The notes under the pieces: model-generated | Database searches by the model: none | Told to the model about the DNA's origin: nothing | Seen by the model: only the letters and a program-made list of their open reading frames with translations | Assembly (NCBI GenBank): GCA_015487755.1 | Contig: WFPG01000174.1 | Coordinates: forward strand, 1-10,558 | DNA length: 10,558 nucleotides | From: Acidobacteriota bacterium | GTDB lineage: Bacteria; Acidobacteriota; Holophagae; Thermotomaculales; Thermotomaculaceae | Direction of reading: 5' to 3' | Part shown: positions 6,641-10,558 of the stretch, one piece after another | How the letters are laid out: every line of letters starts with the position of its first letter | Numbering within the stretch: position 1 is the first letter of the stretch | Translations under genes and position numbers: made by a program

Positions 6641-9600
6641 TTACAGTTTACCATTTTTTTTCAAAGAAATCTCTTTAATCAGGCTATACAGGACAGGAAC
6701 AACAAAGATTGTTATAACGACAACAATCATTCCTCCAAATGTGGGGATTGACATGGGTATCATAATATCCGCTCCCCTTCCCTTTGAAGTGAGGACAGGT
6801 ATCAATGCAATAACGGTAGTTGCGACAGTCATCAACGCAGGCCTTACCCTTTTCTTGCCTGCCTCAATTGTAGCAGCCCTTATTTCGTCAATAGTTTGAG
6901 GTTTCCTCTCTTCAAATATCTGGTCAAGATAGGTTGCAATAATAACCCCGTCGTCCGACGCTATGCCGAAAAGCGCAAGAAAACCTACCCAGATAGCAAC
7001 ACTTAAATTTATGTGGTGCATCTGAAACAAATCCCTTAAATTCACTCCAAAAAAGTTAAAATCCATAAACCACGGTTGTCCGTAAAACCATATCAGTATA
7101 AAACCCCCTGCCCATGCTACTAAAATGCCTGAAAAAACAAGCATTGTGGTAGATACCTTTTTAAACTGAAAATAAAGTATTAAAAAGATTGTAAACAGCG
7201 CTAACGGCAAAACTATTGCAAGTTTTTTGGCAGCCCTTATCTGATTCTGATAGTTTCCGGCAAAACTGTAACTTACACCGGCAGGAATTACCAATTCCCC
7301 TGTTTTTATCTTTTGTTCAAGATACCTTTTAGCCTGCTCAACAACATCAACCTCGGCATAGTCTCCCCTTTTGTCAAAAATCACATAGCCTGTTAAAAAG
7401 GTATCTTCCGATTTAATTACCTGAGGCCCTTTAACATACTTAATTACGGCAAGTTGCTTTAGTGGAATCTGGGCACCTGTCGGGGAAGAGATAAGAACAT
7501 TCCCAATCTTGTCAATTCCGTTCCTCAATTCCCTTAAATACTGCACCCTTATGTTATACCTTTCTCTACCTTCAACTGTTGTTGTAACATTTTTCCCGCC
7601 TATTGCCATTTCAATAGCGTTTTGAACTTTAATTAAAGGTATTCCGTACCTTGCTATGGCTTCCCTGTCAATATGGATTTCAAGGTAAGGCTTTCCTATC
7701 ATTCTGTCGGCAACAACGGTGTTAGGGTCAATGTAAGGCACTTCTTTTAGAAATTTTTCAATTTCAAGTCCTACTTTCTCTATTGTTTTTAAATCAGGCC
7801 CTTTAATCTTTAATCCCATAGGAGCCCTCATTCCGCTTTGCAACATAACAATCCTGGCGGATATAGGCTGCAATTTAGGGGCTGAAGTTACTCCGGGAAT
7901 TGTGCCTGCCTGAACTATTTCATCCCAGATATCTTTAGGTGAGACAATACCTTTCCAGTGCTCTCTCCCGGGATTTAAAGACGGGTCAAGCGGCGGCCTC
8001 CACAACCTGAAGGGAGAGCCGTCTTTATCCGGAATCAATCTGCCGTATTTGTCTCTTTCAAACCGTCCCTGAACTTTGTAAGGCTTACCGTCGGGAGCAG
8101 GAACAGGGTTGCCGTTTTCGTCTCTGTAATAATCCACTTCATCAGGGTTAAATTTAAACAATAACCTGTTGCCGTTTTTATCAATTATGTACTCAGGCTT
8201 ATAGTTAATTACCGTCTCTATCATTGAAATAGGAGCAGGGTCTAACGGAGTCTCAGCCCTTCCCAATTTCCCGACTGCTGTTTTAATTTCAGGTATTTTT
8301 TTAAAATTGCTGTCCTGAATCTTTAAAATATCCTTGACAACACCGATTGAAGCATGGGTTGAAGTTGTCGGCATGTACAAATAAGAACCCTCGTCTAACG
8401 GAGGCATAAACTCTTTTCCCAATCCCGGAAACTTGTGTGCAAAGTATGAAACCGGAGCAAGGGTTTTTACAGAAACAGGAAGCCAGCCGAACATTTTTTC
8501 AAACCCGAGCCACGATAACCCTCCGAAGAGAATTATAAAAATTGGTATGGTTAAAAAGGTTTTTCTATGGTGTAAAGCCCATTTTAATATTGAGGGGTAG
8601 AAAAATTGAAACACCTGAAAAAACAATAAAATTGAGCCTATTATCACTATGACAAATAGAAAGTTCAACAAAAAGCCCTTGTATGCGCCTAACGGCAGCC
8701 AGTGTTCGGCAAGAAAAGAAGCGACAATTAGCGCCGCAACGCCGTTTATTATGTACAATCCGTATTTTGTGTACTTCGGGGCTATCTTTTCTTTTGTCAG
8801 GTGGTATATGCCTAAAAAAATCAAGGCAATGCCAGCAAATTTTGAAAACATAAAGAAACTTATTACCCCTAAAACTATCCATGAAGCGTTTATAACCCTT
8901 TGAAGGGAGCCCCTCTTAACCCTTGCCTTTAAAATAAGATGAGCAAGAGGGGGAATGATGGTTAAGGCTATAATTATGGCTGAAATTAACGCAAAGGTTT
9001 TTGTAAAAGCAAGGGGTTTAAAGAGTTTTCCTTCAGGGCCTTCCATAGCAAAGACAGGGAGAAAACCTATTACCGTTGTGGACACGGCGGTTAAAACCGC
9101 TCCCCCTACCTCTTTTGTAGCCACAAACACCTTATCAAACAAACTAAGTTTATTGTTCGGGTCTGATATATGCTTGATTATGTTTTCAACAATAACAATT
9201 CCCATATCAACCAGTGTCCCTATGGCTATGGCAATTCCTGACAGGGAAACTATATTTGCGTCAACCTTGAATACCTTCATTGCTATAAAAGTCATAATAA
9301 CCGCAAGGGGAAGAAGGCCTGAAATTAAAAGTGAACTTCTAAAGTGCATAACCATAAGGAGAACAACAATAATGGTTACAAAGATTTCTTCCGTTAAGGC
9401 AGATTTCAAAGTCCCTAAAGTCTCGTATATCAACCCGCTTCTATCGTAAAACGGTACAATTGTAACCTTGCTCACTGTCCCGTCTTTAAGTTTTTTTGAG
9501 GGCAATCCGGGGGATATCTCTTTTATCTTTTCTTTTATGTTTTTAATAACCTTTAAAGGGTTCTCGCCGAACCTTGCCACTACAACCCCGCCTACCACTT

Positions 9601-10525
9601 CGGCACCCTCTTTGTCTAAAATGCCCCTTCTCATTGCCGGGCCTATTGTTACATTGGCAACATTTTTAATGTAAACCGGGACATTGTTTCTTACAGTGAT
9701 TACCGTATTTTCAATATCCTTCACCTTTTTAATAAACCCTATGCCTCTTATAACATACTCTACATTGTTTATCTCTATTGATTTTGCCCCTACATCAAGG
9801 TTTGCCATTTTAACCGCTTTAAACACCTGCTCAAGGCTTATCCCGTACGCCTTCAAAGCATCAGGGTCAACATCAATTTGATACTCTTTAACATAGCCCC
9901 CTACCGAAGCCACCTCGCTTACGCCGTCTGCCGAAAGCAAAGCATACCTTACATACCAATCCTGAATAGACCTTAACTCCTGTAAATCCCAGCCGCCGGT
10001 GGGGTTGCCCTTCTCGTCCCTGCCTTCAAGGGTATACCAGAAAACCTGGCCTAAAGCGGTAGCGTCCGGGCCGAGAGAGGGCTTAACTCCTTCCGGGAGG
10101 GTGTTGGGAGGCAAACTGTTCAACTTTTCCAGAATCCTTGACCTTGACCAATAAAAATCGGCATCTTCTTTAAAGATGACATAGATAGTGGAAAAACCGA
10201 ACATTGAAAAACTTCTTATAGTTTTAACTTTGGGAATACCTAACAGGGCAACCGTTAAGGGGTATGTTATCTGGTCTTCAATATCCTGAGGAGACCTTCC
10301 CGGCCATTTTGTAAAAACAATTTGCTGGTTTTCCCCCACATCGGGTATTGCGTCGACAGGCACCGGGTCTCTTTGAATACCCGCTATGTCAAAGTCAAAG
10401 GGAGATACCATAGCCCCGATAAAAAGGATAATTGCAACAAAAATCGCTATTATAAGTTTGTTTTTTATTGAAAAGTAAATTAACTTTTCAAGAAAGGTTT
10501 TCGGTTCTATTTTTTTATCGTTCAT
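6641..10525 (-). CDS. cusA: CusA/CzcA-type heavy-metal RND efflux pump, enlarged
   Basis: This inner-membrane pump of the HME-RND family is driven by protons and exports metal through a CusCBA-like complex. Its 1294 residues exceed the usual 1040-1060. Seen: TM1 at 22-40; the porter domain with ENQQIVFTKWPGRSP (65-79); the TM4 proton-relay motif GTLVDMGIVIVEN with D440; GRAETPLDPAPISMIET (755-771); GIASDDGV (1187-1194) in the second half; and the final TM near 1263-1284. M718, M768 and M894 align with the three Met of E. coli CusA that bind Cu(I)/Ag(I) (M573, M623, M672), favouring Cu/Ag over Zn/Co. Extra sequence lies at about 533-640 (three or four added hydrophobic helices), 676-702, and 780-858 (hydrophilic, D-x-NG and DKDG turns). 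The ATG is five bases after GGGAGAG (10531-10537). A TAA (10540-10538) overlapping that site may end an upstream gene such as the adaptor, now beyond the contig. Confidence 0.94.
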   Translation of the reverse strand: MNDKKIEPKTFLEKLIYFSIKNKLIIAIFVAIILFIGAMVSPFDFDIAGIQRDPVPVDAIPDVGENQQIVFTKWPGRSPQDIEDQITYPLTVALLGIPKVKTIRSFSMFGFSTIYVIFKEDADFYWSRSRILEKLNSLPPNTLPEGVKPSLGPDATALGQVFWYTLEGRDEKGNPTGGWDLQELRSIQDWYVRYALLSADGVSEVASVGGYVKEYQIDVDPDALKAYGISLEQVFKAVKMANLDVGAKSIEINNVEYVIRGIGFIKKVKDIENTVITVRNNVPVYIKNVANVTIGPAMRRGILDKEGAEVVGGVVVARFGENPLKVIKNIKEKIKEISPGLPSKKLKDGTVSKVTIVPFYDRSGLIYETLGTLKSALTEEIFVTIIVVLLMVMHFRSSLLISGLLPLAVIMTFIAMKVFKVDANIVSLSGIAIAIGTLVDMGIVIVENIIKHISDPNNKLSLFDKVFVATKEVGGAVLTAVSTTVIGFLPVFAMEGPEGKLFKPLAFTKTFALISAIIIALTIIPPLAHLILKARVKRGSLQRVINASWIVLGVISFFMFSKFAGIALIFLGIYHLTKEKIAPKYTKYGLYIINGVAALIVASFLAEHWLPLGAYKGFLLNFLFVIVIIGSILLFFQVFQFFYPSILKWALHHRKTFLTIPIFIILFGGLSWLGFEKMFGWLPVSVKTLAPVSYFAHKFPGLGKEFMPPLDEGSYLYMPTTSTHASIGVVKDILKIQDSNFKKIPEIKTAVGKLGRAETPLDPAPISMIETVINYKPEYIIDKNGNRLLFKFNPDEVDYYRDENGNPVPAPDGKPYKVQGRFERDKYGRLIPDKDGSPFRLWRPPLDPSLNPGREHWKGIVSPKDIWDEIVQAGTIPGVTSAPKLQPISARIVMLQSGMRAPMGLKIKGPDLKTIEKVGLEIEKFLKEVPYIDPNTVVADRMIGKPYLEIHIDREAIARYGIPLIKVQNAIEMAIGGKNVTTTVEGRERYNIRVQYLRELRNGIDKIGNVLISSPTGAQIPLKQLAVIKYVKGPQVIKSEDTFLTGYVIFDKRGDYAEVDVVEQAKRYLEQKIKTGELVIPAGVSYSFAGNYQNQIRAAKKLAIVLPLALFTIFLILYFQFKKVSTTMLVFSGILVAWAGGFILIWFYGQPWFMDFNFFGVNLRDLFQMHHINLSVAIWVGFLALFGIASDDGVIIATYLDQIFEERKPQTIDEIRAATIEAGKKRVRPALMTVATTVIALIPVLTSKGRGADIMIPMSIPTFGGMIVVVITIFVVPVLYSLIKEISLKKNGKL

Positions 10526-10543
10526 TTTGACTCTCCCTTATTA

Positions 10544-10558
10544 CTGTCTCTTATACAC
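10544..10558. other. Tn5/Nextera mosaic-end remnant at contig edge
   Basis: CTGTCTCTTATACAC matches the first 15 bases of the 19-bp Tn5 mosaic end used in Nextera tagmentation libraries. It sits flush with the end of the window. This is almost certainly untrimmed adapter rather than genomic sequence, so natural sequence ends at or near 10543. Confidence 0.9.

Noticed and set aside
8955..9449. 164-residue plus-strand frame and neighbours within the RND gene
   Set aside because: They lie fully inside the well-supported RND pump gene on the other strand and have no plausible domain.

Overview
The window reads as one end of a contig from a mid-to-low-GC, diderm (Gram-negative type) bacterium. 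It carries Sec-type signal peptides, a heavy-metal RND pump that must span two membranes, strong AGGAGG ribosome binding sites and one clear sigma-54 promoter. The phylum cannot be fixed from the sequence. The secreted beta-rich protein at 2274-3191 has a domain pattern I associate with Acidobacteriota-like genomes, which is only a weak hint. The last 15 bases (10544-10558) match the Tn5/Nextera mosaic end, so the right edge is probably residual library adapter rather than genome.

Left part (1-1590): a self-contained tryptophan-regulated unit. A near-consensus sigma-70 promoter (TTGACA, 17 bp, TATATT) starts a leader of about 220 nt. The leader encodes a 21-residue peptide with Trp-Met-Trp near its end, followed by trpB (tryptophan synthase beta chain) and a strong terminator. 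An anti-Shine-Dalgarno element, CCTCCTG, overlaps the first Trp codon of the leader. It can pair with the leader's own ribosome binding site or with that of trpB, which suggests ribosome-stalling control. No trpA follows.

Middle part (1579-3796, plus strand): two partly palindromic repeats 21 bp apart lie 87-108 bp upstream of the predicted start of a sigma-54 (-24/-12) promoter. That promoter drives a two-gene operon of exported proteins: a YHS-domain protein with a Met/Asn/His-rich tail, and a two-domain beta-rich secreted protein with Met/His/Gly-rich ends. After a terminator comes a membrane-anchored DUF302 protein, then a hairpin shared with the convergent minus-strand genes.

Right part (10525-3816, minus strand): a metal-efflux operon read right to left. 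It encodes a 1294-residue CusA-like RND pump that is much longer than usual, a Cu+/Ag+ P1B-type ATPase with an unusual YHS, His-rich and heavy-metal-binding N-terminus, and a 62-residue membrane SHOCT protein. The pump's periplasmic adaptor and outer-membrane channel would lie beyond the contig end.

The likely overall picture (inference) is a copper/silver handling island placed next to an unrelated trpB unit. The P-type ATPase moves Cu+ to the periplasm, the RND pump removes it from the periplasm, and the exported Met/His/Cys-rich proteins bind or sense metal there under sigma-54 control.
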